Positions 47,693-57,700 of a DNA stretch of 64,000 nucleotides are shown here, in pieces (the stretch's first letter is position 1; every line of letters begins with the position of its first letter). The notes below the pieces were generated by a model that saw only the letters and a list, made by a program, of their open reading frames with translations, ran no database searches and was not told the origin of the DNA. A program made the position numbers and the translations under genes. The stretch is from NCBI GenBank assembly GCA_034659015.1, contig JAYEGL010000001.1, positions 645,454 through 709,453 of the forward strand, given 5' to 3'. The DNA comes from Maricaulis sp034659015 (lineage in GTDB: Bacteria; Pseudomonadota; Alphaproteobacteria; Caulobacterales; Maricaulaceae).

Positions 47693-48466
47693 ATGCTCGA
47701 TACTCTGTTTTCCCTTGAAGGCCGCACGGCGCTGATTACCGGCGGGTCGCGCGGGATCGGCGAGATGATTGCCGAGGGGTATGTGCGCGCCGGGGCGAAA
47801 GTCTACATCACGGCGCGCAAGGCGCCGGAATGCCTGGCCACGGCGGAGCGGCTGTCCAAGCTGGGCACCTGCATCGCCCTGCCGGCGGACGTGTCCGGTG
47901 CGGACGGCGCGAAGGCGCTGGCGAAACAGTATCTCGAGCATGAGGACACGCTGGACATTCTGGTCAACAATGCCGGTGCGGCCTGGGGCGAGCCTTTCGA
48001 GACCTTCCCCGAGGGCGGCTGGGACAAGGTGATGGATCTCAACGTGAAATCGCCCTTCTTCCTGACCCAGGCGCTGTTCGGCGCGCTGAAAGCGAAGGCC
48101 ACGGCCGAGCGTCCGTCCAAGGTGATCAACATCGCCTCGATCGACGGTCTGTCGGTGAACATGCTGGAGACCTATTCCTACGCCGCCTCCAAGTCCGGCC
48201 TGATCCACCTGACCAAACGCATGGGGCTGGAACTGGTGAAGTCGAACGTGGTCGTCTCGGCTATCGCGCCGGGCGCCTTCGCGTCCAACATGAACAAGGC
48301 CGCGCGCGATCATGCCGACGTGGTGTCCGATCACGTGCCCGCCGGCCGCATCGGCTCGCCCGAAGACATGGCCGGCGCGGCGATCTACCTGGCCTCGCGG
48401 GCGGGCGACTATGTCGTCGGCTCCACCCTCATCGTCGACGGCGGCGTGGCCCATACGCGCGGCTGA
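47693..48466 (+). CDS. Short-chain dehydrogenase/reductase
   Basis: 257 residues with the classical SDR parts: cofactor motif TGGSRGIGEMIAEGY, NNAGAAWG, the catalytic Ser in NIASIDGLS, and the Tyr and Lys in YSYAASKSGLIHLTK. The C-terminus GSTLIVDGGVAHT is also typical. It resembles RhlG-like 3-oxoacyl reductases, but the substrate cannot be told. The ATG follows GGGAGGTCCCC. Confidence 0.93.
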   Translation: MLDTLFSLEGRTALITGGSRGIGEMIAEGYVRAGAKVYITARKAPECLATAERLSKLGTCIALPADVSGADGAKALAKQYLEHEDTLDILVNNAGAAWGEPFETFPEGGWDKVMDLNVKSPFFLTQALFGALKAKATAERPSKVINIASIDGLSVNMLETYSYAASKSGLIHLTKRMGLELVKSNVVVSAIAPGAFASNMNKAARDHADVVSDHVPAGRIGSPEDMAGAAIYLASRAGDYVVGSTLIVDGGVAHTRG

Positions 48467-48527
48467 GGCCGAACGGGTTCCGCGGCGTCCTTCCTCCTGA
48501 CGGGGAAGGATGAAGCAAGACCATCAG

Positions 48528-48564
48528 ACAAGAAAACGGGCGCCGGAGACATCTCCGGCGCCCG
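48528..48564 (-). terminator. Terminator of the first M16 peptidase gene
   Basis: CGGGCGCCGGAG (48537-48548), loop ACAT, and its complement form a 12-base stem. On the minus strand it is followed by TTTTCTTGT, 25 bases after the stop of the peptidase gene. Confidence 0.9.
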
Positions 48565-48588
48565 CTTCCTTTCGGCCGTGCGGCCGGG

Positions 48589-51321
48589 CTATTCGCCCAG
48601 GCGGCGCACCTCGATCTCGCCCATGTCGAGTTCGCGGATCGAGTCCTCGATCTGCGCGACATCGCCGACGATCAGCCAGACCAGCTGTTCCGGATGCACG
48701 ACCTCCTGTGCCGCGGCACGGACCTCGTCGAGGTCGAGCGAGCGGTAGCGGTCGGTCAGCGTTGCCGGGAAGTCCCAGTCACGCCCCAGATTGTGGCTGT
48801 TCACCAGGCTGTTGCGCACGGCGGCGGCCGTCTCGAACTGGCCGGGCAGGGAGCGTGTATTGTTGTTGATCGAGCGCTCCAGCTCCTCTGGCGTCGCCGG
48901 GTTTGTGGAGGTGAACTCGGTGAACTCCCGCTGGAGCTCCGCCAGGCTGTCGGCCGTGCGGTCGGTCTGCACCGGCGCGTAGACGATCCAGGGCCGCTGG
49001 CCGCGGGCGCCCCACAGCAGGGTCTGGGCGCCATAGGACCAGCCCTTGTCCTCACGCAGGTTCATGTTGACCCGGGCCGAGAAGGAGCCGCCGATCGCGT
49101 CGTTCATCGCGGCATAGACTTCCGGATTCGCCACCGTGCCTTCCGGACCGATCAGGCCGGCCAGGATCAGCGATTGCGGCGAATTGGGACGGTCCACCAG
49201 GATGATGCGGGCACTGTCCGCATTCTCCGCCCGCGACAGGTTCTTCTGCGGCAGGGGCATGTCCGGCGCATCCCAGCGGCGGAAGGCCCGTTCCAGCATC
49301 GGCGTGATCGCGTCCAGCGTCGTGTCGCCGACGATGAACAGCGTCGCATTGTCCGGACGCAGCCAGGCGCGCTGGTGGGCAACGAGGTCGTCGCGGGTGA
49401 AGCCGGACACATTCTCCGGCGTGCCGGACCCGGTGAAGGGCACGGAATAGGCATGCCCCTCGCCATACATTTCCGGCGGCAGCATGCGCAGGGCGATGGC
49501 GATCGGATTGGCCATTTCCTGCTGGATGCCGTTGAGCGTCTGCTCGCGGATCCGCTCGATGTCGTCGTCCGCGAAGGTCGGATCGGTGATCACCGTCGCC
49601 ATGAGGTCGAGCGAGTCCCGCAGGTTGGACGACAGGGCCGAGAGCGTCACCGTCGACTGGTCGAGGCCCGACCCGGTCGACAGGTTGGCGCCCAGGCTTT
49701 CCGCTTCCGCGGCGATCTCCAGCGCGTCCATCCGGCCGGCGCCCTCGTCCAGCATGTTCATGGTGAAGCTGTTGAGGCCGACCTGGCCGCCCTCCACGGC
49801 ATCGGCCGCATATCCGGCATCGAACACCATGCGCATCTCGACGACGGGAACCGCGTCGCGGCGCACGAAGACGACGTCGATGCCGTTGGAGAGCTCGGTG
49901 GTCTCGACGGACGGCCAGACCAGTTCCGGCGTTTCTGCCACGACCGGCAGGGCCGAGCGGTCGGCATCGGTTTCCACGCTCTGATAGTCACCGAAGGGCA
50001 GCACGGTGATTTCGTGCGAGCCCGTGGTCAGCCATTCGTTCGCCGTGGCTGTGATAGCCTCGGCTTCGGCCGAATTGATGCGTTCCAGATAGGTGCGCCA
50101 GAAGCCCGGATCGTTGGCGTAGAGCTGGCCCTGGGCGAGGGTGACGGCCTTGCCGCCGAACCCGCCGATTTCTTCCAGCCCGCGCACCATGGATGCATTC
50201 GTACGGGTGCGGGCGGCCTGGAGTTCGTCCTCGGTCGGGCCCTCCTCGAGCAGTTCGGCGACGATCTCGTCGATGCGCGCCGAGGCCTCGGCCGGGTCCT
50301 CGCCCGGATTGAGCGTCACCTCGATATGGAACTGGCTGGCCAGCTGGTGTTCCTCGACATAGGCCACGGCGCGGGTCGCGACCTGGCGCTCGAAGACGAA
50401 GTCGCGATAGAGGCGCGAGGTGCGGCCGCCGCCGAGCACGGTGGCGAACAGCTCCAGCTGGGCGCGTTCCTCGGTGATACGGCCCGGCACGACCCAGGTG
50501 CGGTAGAGGCGCGCCTGCGGCACGTCGTCATACATGGTCTCGGTCGTATTGCGGTCGCGCTCCGGGATCCACTGGTCCATGCGCGTGGTCGGCGGACCCA
50601 CCGGGGCGTCGCCGAAATAGCGCTCGACCAGCGGGCGGGCTTCTTCGGCGTCGATATCGCCGGCCAGCACCAGCACAGCGTTCGAGGCGCCGTAATACTG
50701 GCGGAACCACTCCTGCACGTCTTCCAGCGAGGCGGCGTCGAGGTCGTCCATCGAGCCGATCGTGGAGTGGGCATAAGGATGGCCTTCCGGGAAGAGGGCG
50801 CGCAGCTGGGAATACTCGACCATGCCATAGGGCTGGTTGTCGCCCTGGCGCTTCTCGTTCTGGACGACGCCGCGCTGCTCGTCGAGGCGCTCCTGGTCGA
50901 TGGCGCCCAGAAGGTGCGTCATGCGGTCGGATTCCATCCACAACGCCATATCCAGCGCCGGGGTGGGGACGGTCTGGAAGTAATTGGTCCGGTCGAACCA
51001 GGTGGTGCCGTTCATGCCGGTGGCGCCGACCTGTTCGAAGGGGCCGAAATAATCGTCATTGTAATTTTCCGACCCGTTGAACATCAGATGCTCGAACAGG
51101 TGGGCAAAGCCCGTGCGGCCTTCCGGCTCGTTGGCCGAGCCGACGCCGTACCAGACCGACACGGCGACGATGGGCGCCTTGCGGTCCTCGTGGACGACGA
51201 CGGTGAGCCCGTTCTCCAGCTCGAAGCTTTCGTACGGAATGTCGATATCGGGCATCTGGGCCTGTGCCAGCCCGCCGATCGAAACGACCGCCACGAGTGC
51301 GGCCGCAAGAAGCTTTTTCAT
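48589..51321 (-). CDS. Secreted M16 zinc peptidase (two-domain, PqqL/pitrilysin-like)
   Basis: 910 residues with signal peptide (LVAVVSIGGLAQAQ). The inverted zinc motif HLFEH is at residues 74-78, with the third ligand Glu in VVQNEKRQGDN some 75 residues later. The C-terminal half repeats the M16 fold without a zinc motif (LSNGIDVVFVRRDAVPVVEMRM), as in two-domain M16 proteins. It probably degrades peptides in the periplasm. A second, distinct M16 gene lies at 60399. Confidence 0.93.
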   Translation of the reverse strand: MKKLLAAALVAVVSIGGLAQAQMPDIDIPYESFELENGLTVVVHEDRKAPIVAVSVWYGVGSANEPEGRTGFAHLFEHLMFNGSENYNDDYFGPFEQVGATGMNGTTWFDRTNYFQTVPTPALDMALWMESDRMTHLLGAIDQERLDEQRGVVQNEKRQGDNQPYGMVEYSQLRALFPEGHPYAHSTIGSMDDLDAASLEDVQEWFRQYYGASNAVLVLAGDIDAEEARPLVERYFGDAPVGPPTTRMDQWIPERDRNTTETMYDDVPQARLYRTWVVPGRITEERAQLELFATVLGGGRTSRLYRDFVFERQVATRAVAYVEEHQLASQFHIEVTLNPGEDPAEASARIDEIVAELLEEGPTEDELQAARTRTNASMVRGLEEIGGFGGKAVTLAQGQLYANDPGFWRTYLERINSAEAEAITATANEWLTTGSHEITVLPFGDYQSVETDADRSALPVVAETPELVWPSVETTELSNGIDVVFVRRDAVPVVEMRMVFDAGYAADAVEGGQVGLNSFTMNMLDEGAGRMDALEIAAEAESLGANLSTGSGLDQSTVTLSALSSNLRDSLDLMATVITDPTFADDDIERIREQTLNGIQQEMANPIAIALRMLPPEMYGEGHAYSVPFTGSGTPENVSGFTRDDLVAHQRAWLRPDNATLFIVGDTTLDAITPMLERAFRRWDAPDMPLPQKNLSRAENADSARIILVDRPNSPQSLILAGLIGPEGTVANPEVYAAMNDAIGGSFSARVNMNLREDKGWSYGAQTLLWGARGQRPWIVYAPVQTDRTADSLAELQREFTEFTSTNPATPEELERSINNNTRSLPGQFETAAAVRNSLVNSHNLGRDWDFPATLTDRYRSLDLDEVRAAAQEVVHPEQLVWLIVGDVAQIEDSIRELDMGEIEVRRLGE

Positions 51322-51424
51322 GGTCTACCCCTAACCCGTTTCACAGGATGCATGACGGCAGGGTGCAACGTGGGGCACGGCCGGGGTAAGTAAATTCCCC
51401 GTAATGTCGTGCTGCGCCGCAGGG

Positions 51425-51685
51425 TCAGGCTTTGTGTTTGCGCGCCGCATGGCGCTTGGCCTTGGAGACATTGCCGCAGGTGGCCATGTCGCACCAGCGC
51501 CGCCGGCCGGCCTTGGACGTGTCCAGGAACAGCCAGCCGCATTGCTCGCCATCGCATTGCTTGAGCCGTTCGCGCGGCGCGTCGCCCAAAAGGTCGACGG
51601 CGTTCATGACGATGGGGGCGAGAAAACGGCTGTCCGCCGGCGCGTCCGACCAGTCGAGCCGGGCATGGCCCTCGCGGATGCGCAA
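51425..51685 (-). pseudogene. Truncated CGNR zinc-finger protein (C-terminal half only)
   Basis: The visible part has the CGNR zinc finger CGWLFLDTSKAGRRRWCDM, then ATCGNVSKAKRHAARK, preceded by the linker LAPIVMNAVDLLGDAPRERLKQC. Intact family members have an N-terminal ABATE domain of over 100 residues, and here that part is missing. Upstream of about 51700 the frame runs through an unrelated secreted-protein gene. The only start near the homology boundary is a TTG at 51685 (86 residues). I read it as a remnant, though a short expressed DNA-binding protein is possible. Confidence 0.65.
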
Positions 51686-51707
51686 GGGCCAGCCTGATGC
51701 AGGCGGT

Positions 51708-52073
51708 CTAGCCGCGTTCGAGCATGAACTCGCCTTCGCCGGCGCCGCGCATGGTCGCGGTGCAGTCGTCGATCTCCGCGTCCGGATCGAAGGGGCAGGC
51801 GAACCCGTCCGCCTCCATAACGCGGATGTGCAGGTCGCGGCCTTCGCGGACTTCGTAACGGCATACGGCGGAAAGAACGTCGCTGGCGCGCACGGTCTCG
51901 AACTCGCCGGAGCGGCGGGCCCGTTCGGAACGCTCGGTTTCGCCGTCCTCGGTCTGGAAGGTACAGGCGAGGCTGCCATGCCCGATGATCCGGATGCTGA
52001 CATCGGACGTGGCCGGAGCGGCCTGAAGGGCGAGGCCCAGGGACGCGGCGAGGGTCAGTGTGGAGATGCTCAT
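51708..52073 (-). CDS. Small secreted protein of unknown function
   Basis: 121 residues from the ATG at 52073, preceded by GGGAGGAAGAC. The signal peptide MSISTLTLAASLGLALQAAP is clear. The mature part holds four cysteines (SLACTFQ, SAVCRYE, FACPFD, DDCTAT) that could form two disulfides. I do not recognise the family. It lies downstream of the ArsR gene on the same strand, behind a 32-base palindrome, so it may belong to that regulon. Confidence 0.7.
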   Translation of the reverse strand: MSISTLTLAASLGLALQAAPATSDVSIRIIGHGSLACTFQTEDGETERSERARRSGEFETVRASDVLSAVCRYEVREGRDLHIRVMEADGFACPFDPDAEIDDCTATMRGAGEGEFMLERG

Positions 52074-52119
52074 GTCTTCCTCCCATTGGTTATGCCGGGA
52101 GTATGCGCCTCTCCTCAAA

Positions 52120-52151
52120 TTGATTCAATAGTACATGAACTATTGAATCAA
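52120..52151. promoter_or_regulatory. Perfect 13-base inverted repeat, probable ArsR operator
   Basis: TTGATTCAATAGT, spacer ACATGA, then its exact complement. It overlaps the last codon and stop of the ArsR gene and stands 47 bases before the secreted-protein ATG. The inner TTCAAT/ATTGAA halves match those of the palindrome at 52493-52508, suggesting the same regulator binds both. Confidence 0.75.
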
Positions 52152-52504
52152 CATGTGCCGCCCAGAGCCGGTGCCAGGGCGTCGCAGACTTCCGGATGGC
52201 CCTGACAGCAATCGGAGACCAGATAGCCGACGATTTGCGAGATCGCGTCCAGATCCACCGCATAGATGCGCGAGCGTCCGCTGGGGCGCATGTCAACCAG
52301 ACCGCCTTGGCGCAGCACGTTGAGATGGGAGGAGAGATTATTCTTCGCCACATCGACCCGCCGGGCCAGTTCGCCGGCCGGCATGCCTTCCGGGCCGGCG
52401 GAGATCAGGGTTCGGAAGATGCGCAGGCGAGTCGGATGACCCAGGGCTGACAGCCGCGCTGCGGCCCTGTCGTCATCCATCCGGTTTTTCATTTCAATGG
52501 TCAT
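52148..52504 (-). CDS. ArsR-family metal-sensing regulator
   Basis: About 118 residues from the ATG at 52504; ATGs at 52492 and 52480 are alternatives and none has a good ribosome site. The winged HTH is ARLSALGHPTRLRIFRTL, LARRVDVAKNNLSSHLNVL, GGLVDMRPSGRSRIYAVD. The C-terminal LVSDCCQGHPEVC holds a vicinal Cys pair and a further Cys, as in arsenic-type sensors of alphaproteobacteria. No ars genes adjoin; it is divergent from a porin gene. It probably represses itself and both neighbours. Confidence 0.88.
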   Translation of the reverse strand: MTIEMKNRMDDDRAAARLSALGHPTRLRIFRTLISAGPEGMPAGELARRVDVAKNNLSSHLNVLRQGGLVDMRPSGRSRIYAVDLDAISQIVGYLVSDCCQGHPEVCDALAPALGGTC

Positions 52505-52508
52505 TGAA
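52493..52508. promoter_or_regulatory. Palindrome TTCAATG-GT-CATTGAA at the ArsR start
   Basis: A perfect 7+2+7 inverted repeat covering the candidate ArsR start codons and lying 52 bases before the divergent porin ATG (52560). It is well placed to control both directions. Confidence 0.65.
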
Positions 52509-52559
52509 CAGTTGAATCGTTTCGTATAGGCGAGGCGGGAATCGCAGTTCGGAGCCATC

Positions 52560-53969
52560 ATGCCCCTCTCCCGCCCGCAAGGCCAATCCACCGCCCGCCC
52601 GCTTGTCCGGATCGTCCCGATGGCGGCCGCGATTGCCACCGCCGCTCTGACTCAGGCAATGCCGGCTATCGCCGAAACGCCGGGCTTCACGCTGAGCGGA
52701 GAAACGCGGCTGCGCTACGAGACGCTGGACGGACAGTTCCGGGCCGGCGGGTCGGGCGGCGATCAGGCGCTCTTCTCGCGCAGCCTGCTGCATGCGCAAT
52801 ACGATACCGGTCCCGTCGCGCTGGGCGTCGAACTGCAGGACAGCCGCTCCTGGCTGGACGATAGCGGCACGCCGCTGAGCTCGAGCTATGTCAATCCGCT
52901 GGACATTCTCCAGCTCTATGCCCGCATCGACATGCCGTCCCTGTTGATCGGCGAAGGCGAGGCTTCGCTGACCTTGGGCCGCCAGACTGTGAGCATCGGC
53001 TCGAAACGCCAGATCGAACGGGTGAGCTATGCCAATGTCATCAAGAACTATACCGGGTTTCATTACGAGACGTCGAATGCCCGCGGCGACGAGTTTCACC
53101 TGGTCGCGGTCGTGCCGATCTCGCGCCTGCCGCGTGATCGCACCGCGCTGGGCGACAACGAGCTGGAGGCCGATGAGGAAGAGTGGAACCGGCGCATCTG
53201 GGCGGCACATTATCGCCGGGCTGACATCTTTCCGAGCCTCGCTTCGGACATCATGGGCGAGGCCTTCGTCTACGGGCTGACCGAGCGTGACACCGCCGAC
53301 GTGCCGACGCCGAACCGGCAGTATGTCGCGCCGGGCTTCCGGCTCTATCGCGCGCCGCAGACCGGACAGTGGGACATGGACATCGAAGGCGTCTGGCGCC
53401 TGGGCCGGCGCCGGGCGACGCGGGATGCGGACGATACGGAAAGTCTCGATGTCAGCGCGACCATGCTGTTCGCGGCGGTCGGCTACACGTTCGATCTGCC
53501 CTGGCAGCCGCGCCTGGCCGCGGAATACTACTGGGCCAGCGGCGACGAGGACCCCGATGACGGGCGGTTCGACCAGTATGAGCGCCTGTTCGGCTCGCGC
53601 CGCACCGATCTGAACAATACCAGCCTGCACGGTCCGCTCACTCCGGCCAATCTGAGTGCGCCGGGCGTGCGCCTGGAGCTGGAGCCCGGACCGCGCTGGG
53701 AGGGCCGCATCGCCTGGTCGGCCGCATCGCTGGCCAGCGAGACCGATGCCTGGGTGATCGCGCGCCTGCGCGATCCTTCGGGCCAGTCCGGCCGCTTTCT
53801 TGGACACACGCTCGACGGCCGTCTGCGCCATCATCCGGTGCCCGATCGCGTGGAGCTGTCCGTCGGTGCTTCGGCCTTCTTCGCAGGCGAGTTTCCCGGC
53901 AATGTCCCCGGCGGTCCGGGCACCGACACGACGCTCCTGGGCTACGGCCAGGTCGTGTTGAGCTTCTAG
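52560..53969 (+). CDS. Alginate-export-like outer membrane porin
   Basis: 469 residues with a signal peptide ending near ALTQAMPAIAE. The mature protein begins FTLSGETRLRYETLDGQFR and contains the typical AlgE-family block LTLGRQTVSIGSKRQIERV with FHYETSNARGDEFHLV. It ends in the barrel signature GQVVLSF. It is divergent from the metal-sensing ArsR gene and shares a palindromic control site, so the porin may be induced by that signal. The stop overlaps yjdM by 4 bases (convergent). Confidence 0.88.
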   Translation: MPLSRPQGQSTARPLVRIVPMAAAIATAALTQAMPAIAETPGFTLSGETRLRYETLDGQFRAGGSGGDQALFSRSLLHAQYDTGPVALGVELQDSRSWLDDSGTPLSSSYVNPLDILQLYARIDMPSLLIGEGEASLTLGRQTVSIGSKRQIERVSYANVIKNYTGFHYETSNARGDEFHLVAVVPISRLPRDRTALGDNELEADEEEWNRRIWAAHYRRADIFPSLASDIMGEAFVYGLTERDTADVPTPNRQYVAPGFRLYRAPQTGQWDMDIEGVWRLGRRRATRDADDTESLDVSATMLFAAVGYTFDLPWQPRLAAEYYWASGDEDPDDGRFDQYERLFGSRRTDLNNTSLHGPLTPANLSAPGVRLELEPGPRWEGRIAWSAASLASETDAWVIARLRDPSGQSGRFLGHTLDGRLRHHPVPDRVELSVGASAFFAGEFPGNVPGGPGTDTTLLGYGQVVLSF

Positions 53970-54298
53970 ACCTTCTTCACGAACTCGCTCTTCAGGCCCA
54001 TCTGGCCGACGCCGTCGATGCGGCAGTCGATGTCGTGATCGCCCTCGACCAGGCGGATATTCTTCACCTTGGTGCCGACCTTTACCACCTGGGACGAGCC
54101 CTTCACCTTGAGGTCCTTGATCACGGTGACGGTGTCGCCGTCGGCCAGCGGCGTGCCGTTGGCATCGCGCCAGACGGGGCCGGCGTCCGCGCCGCCGCCG
54201 GGCGTCCATTCATGGGCGCATTCCGGACAGACCAGCAGGGCGCCGTCCTCATAGGTGTAGACACAGCCGCATTCGGGGCAGGGCGGGAATTCGCTCAT
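53966..54298 (-). CDS. yjdM: Zinc-ribbon protein YjdM (PhnA family)
   Basis: 110 residues. The N-terminal zinc ribbon uses CPECGCVY and CPECAHEW; the C-terminal KOW-like part is DGDTVTVIKDLKVKGSSQVV and KNIRLVEGDHDIDCRIDGVG. This matches YjdM/PhnA of E. coli, whose function is not established and which is not a phosphonoacetate hydrolase. Confidence 0.95.
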   Translation of the reverse strand: MSEFPPCPECGCVYTYEDGALLVCPECAHEWTPGGGADAGPVWRDANGTPLADGDTVTVIKDLKVKGSSQVVKVGTKVKNIRLVEGDHDIDCRIDGVGQMGLKSEFVKKV

Positions 54299-54392
54299 CT
54301 CGTGTTTCCTTCAGGCACGATGGAAGCATCGGGAGTTAAGGGCTCCGCCGGACCTTGTCGATCCGCCAGGTGCGGGCGCCCGCACTTGGCGC

Positions 54393-54704
54393 TCACAATC
54401 CGCGGACCGCCTGGACGATGTTCAGCACCACCGCCGCGTTGAACAACAGGCCCAGCACGGTCATCACCGCGGCGAAGGCGCCGACACCGGCGAGCATCAC
54501 GGCGCGCAGGGGGATCATCATGACGGCCCGGGCGCGTTCCGGCCCGGCCCAGCGCGGACGGTTCAGCCGTTCGGTGAGATCCCGGAAACCGCCGCGCCAG
54601 AGATTGACGGTGACGAAAATCCACACCGCCACCGCGACGACCGGGGCCATCCGGAATGCCAGTGCCATGCCCGGCACGGCCAGCAAGCCCTCGATCTCGT
54701 CCAC
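54393..54704 (-). CDS. Small membrane protein of unknown function
   Basis: About 103 residues from the GTG at 54704 (AAGGG upstream). Two hydrophobic segments (MAPVVAVAVWIFVTVNL and LRAVMLAGVGAFAAVMTVL, continuing into LLFNAAVVLNIVQAV) flank a basic loop (RLNRPRWAGPERARAV). I do not recognise the family, and the start is uncertain. It lies between yjdM and the histidine kinase on the same strand. Confidence 0.5.
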   Translation of the reverse strand: MDEIEGLLAVPGMALAFRMAPVVAVAVWIFVTVNLWRGGFRDLTERLNRPRWAGPERARAVMMIPLRAVMLAGVGAFAAVMTVLGLLFNAAVVLNIVQAVRGL

Positions 54705-54784
54705 GCGCGACACCCTTGTCCAAGGACACCCGTCATAGCGTGTCGCGGCGTCTCGCGCCACTGGCGGCCGGGCCGGGGCCGCCG

Positions 54785-57700
54785 CTATTTCGCGGCGTCG
54801 GCGGCCGGCAGGACGGCGGACGGGCTGTCCGCCCGTTCCGCGGGCAGGGTGAAGAGGAAGGTCGCGCCGCTGCCCGGTTCGCTTTCCACCCAGATATCCC
54901 CGCCATGCCGCTCGATCGACTGGCGCACCATGGCCAGGCCGATGCCGGTGCCCGGATAGGCTTCGTGCGAATGGAGGCGCTGGAAGGGCGCGAAGATCTT
55001 TTCGGCGAACTTCACGTCCAGGCCGATCCCGTTGTCGCTGACGGCGAAAATCCAGCGGTCCCCGTCCCGCCGCGCGCTCAGATCGATCTCCGGTATCGCG
55101 TAGCTGCGGTATTTCAGGGCATTGCCGATGAGGTTCTGGAAGATCTGGGTCAGCAGGACCGTGTCGGCCTTCACCACGGGCATCTCGCCAACGGTGATGC
55201 GCGCCTCGCTCTCCGCGATCACGGCGTCGAGGTTTTCCATGGCCCGGGCGATCACCGCCGAAACGTCGACCGGTTGGCGTTCCAGCGGCTGGCTGGCCAG
55301 GCGCGAATAGGTCAGGAGATCGTCGATCAGGCGCTGCATGCGATGCGCCGCATCGACGAGAAAGTCCAGATTGCGGCGGCCGTCCTCGTCCAGCTGTTCC
55401 CCGTAACGGCGGCGGGTAAGGCCGGAAAAGGCGGCGATCTTGCGCAGGGGTTCCTGCAGGTCGTGCGAGGCCACCGTGGCGAAGCGGTCGAGCTCCTCGT
55501 TGGACCGTTCCAGCTTTTCGTGCGCCTCCCGCAGGGCCGTCACGTCGGTCATGACGGCATAGCTGCGCAGGGGGCGCCCCTCCCGGTCGCGTTCCAGGAA
55601 GGAGGAGAGCAGCACGTCGACCTTGCTGCCGTCGCTGCGCACGAAACGGTAGGGCAGATTGGTGTTGACGCCGGTCGAGAACAGTTCGGGCAGATTGACC
55701 TCGATCGCGCGCTGGCGCGACTCGGCATCGAGAAACTCGGCCGACTTGCGGCCGATCACCTCGTCACGGCGATAGCCCAGATGGGCGAGCCAGTAGTCGC
55801 TGACTTCCACGATATACCCGTCCGCATCGATCGTGTGCATCATGGCCGGCGTGGCGCGATAGATGCGTTCGAAGCGTTCGCGCCGCTCTGCCAGCTCGGC
55901 TTCCGCGCGTTGTGCCGCATCGATATTCCAGATCATGCCGCTGGCGGCGCGGGCGGTGCCGTCCGGTCCCCAGTCCACGATATTTCCCGTCACCCGGTAC
56001 CAGACCCAGGCGCCGTTCCGGTCGCGCAGACGGTATTGTGTGTCGATGACGGTCTGCTCGCCCGCGCGGTGCTGGGCGACGATGCCGGCCAGCGTGCCGA
56101 TATCGTCGGGATGAACGCGCTCGCGCAGGGCGTCGATATCGAGTGTCCCGTCGGCCTGGTCGGAGAAAAGTTCGGCTGCGACGGAGCCGCGCAATTCGAT
56201 GATATCGGCGATGAAGTCGTGGCGCCACAGGCCGACGGCAGCGGCGTCTACGGCCTCGGCGAGCTGCTGGTCGCGCTGCTGGATCTTCTGTTCGTTACGC
56301 ACGCGTTCGGAAATGTCGGTGATGAAACCGTCAGCGGATCGCGGCCGGCCTCCGGCCGCATACTCGGTGACGCGCCCGCGGATATGGATGTGGATCCATC
56401 CATCGGTTTCCGAGCGGTAGCGGGCGATGGCGTCGATCGTGTCTGTCCCGCCGCGCGTCATGGCTTCGATGGTCTCCCGCGCGCCCTCGACATCGTCCGG
56501 ATGGAGCCGTTCGGCCCAGTCATCAAAGGTAATGCGGGCATCGCGCGGCGGCAGGCCCATCATTTCCGAAATGATCCCGGTTACATCACCGACGCGCGTC
56601 TGCAGATCGAAATGCCAGGCGCCCTCGCGTGCACCGGCGAGGGCTTCGCGCAGCCTGGCCTCGCTCTGGTCGAGCTCGGACCGCAGGCGCCGTTCCTCGG
56701 TGACGTTGGTGACCGTGCCGGCGATCCGGGTGGCCTTGCCATCCGGCGCCCATTCCACGATCTGGCCGCTGCCGCGCAGCCAGACAACGGACCCGTCCGG
56801 TGCCAGCATGCGGAATTCCCATGACTGCGGCTCCGGCGGGGCGCCGGGTGGGCGTTCGGGCGTCGCGCACATGTCAAGGAACAGCGCCCGCCCCTCCTCT
56901 CGGTCTTCGGGGGGCATGGCGTCCGCCCACCGGCTGGCCGGCACCGCCTCGTCCGGCTCGGTGATGCCCAGCAGATTGGCCAGCAGGCCCGTCGCCCTGA
57001 GCGTGCGGGCGTCGAGGTCGACGCTCCAGGCGCCTTCCTTGGCCGAATCGACGGCTTCGCGAAGCAGGCGTTCATTGGCGGCGAGCTGGGACTGCAGCAC
57101 CTTGCGCTCGGTAATGTCCGTGAAAATGCCCGCAGCGACCGTTTCGCTTCCCGGCGTATCGATGCGCCGCCCGCGCGAGCGCAGCCAGATCCAGCGGTCC
57201 GTGCGCGCATCCATCACCTCGTAGTCGACATCGAACGTGTCGGTTTCGCCGGAGGCGAGGGCGTCCACCCGGGCGAGAACGGCGCTGCGCTGTTCCGGGC
57301 GTATACGCTCGATCAGGCGCTGCTCGTCGGTGTCCCCGGTGTCGCGGCTGAGACCGAGGATTTCGCGGATCGGCCCGACCAGCTTGATTTTGCGGGCATG
57401 GGCGTTGAGCTCCCAGACCCCGCACGAGCCGGCCTCGATGGCATTGGTGAGCTGGCGTTCGCGTTCGGCCAGCTTGTCCTCGAGTCTGCGGCGTTCGGTA
57501 ACGTCGGCGAGCACGCCGGAAAGGCGCAGCGCCGACCCGTCGCGGGTGAATTCGGAGACGCGGCCGCGCATTTCCAGCCAGCGCCACTCGCCGTCCGGCC
57601 GCCGCGCCTGGAAGACGATCTCCAGGGGGACATCGGGCGTTCGCCTGAGCGCGTCGATGGCGCCGGATACCTCGCCGCGCATCTCGGGGACGACCGTGTC

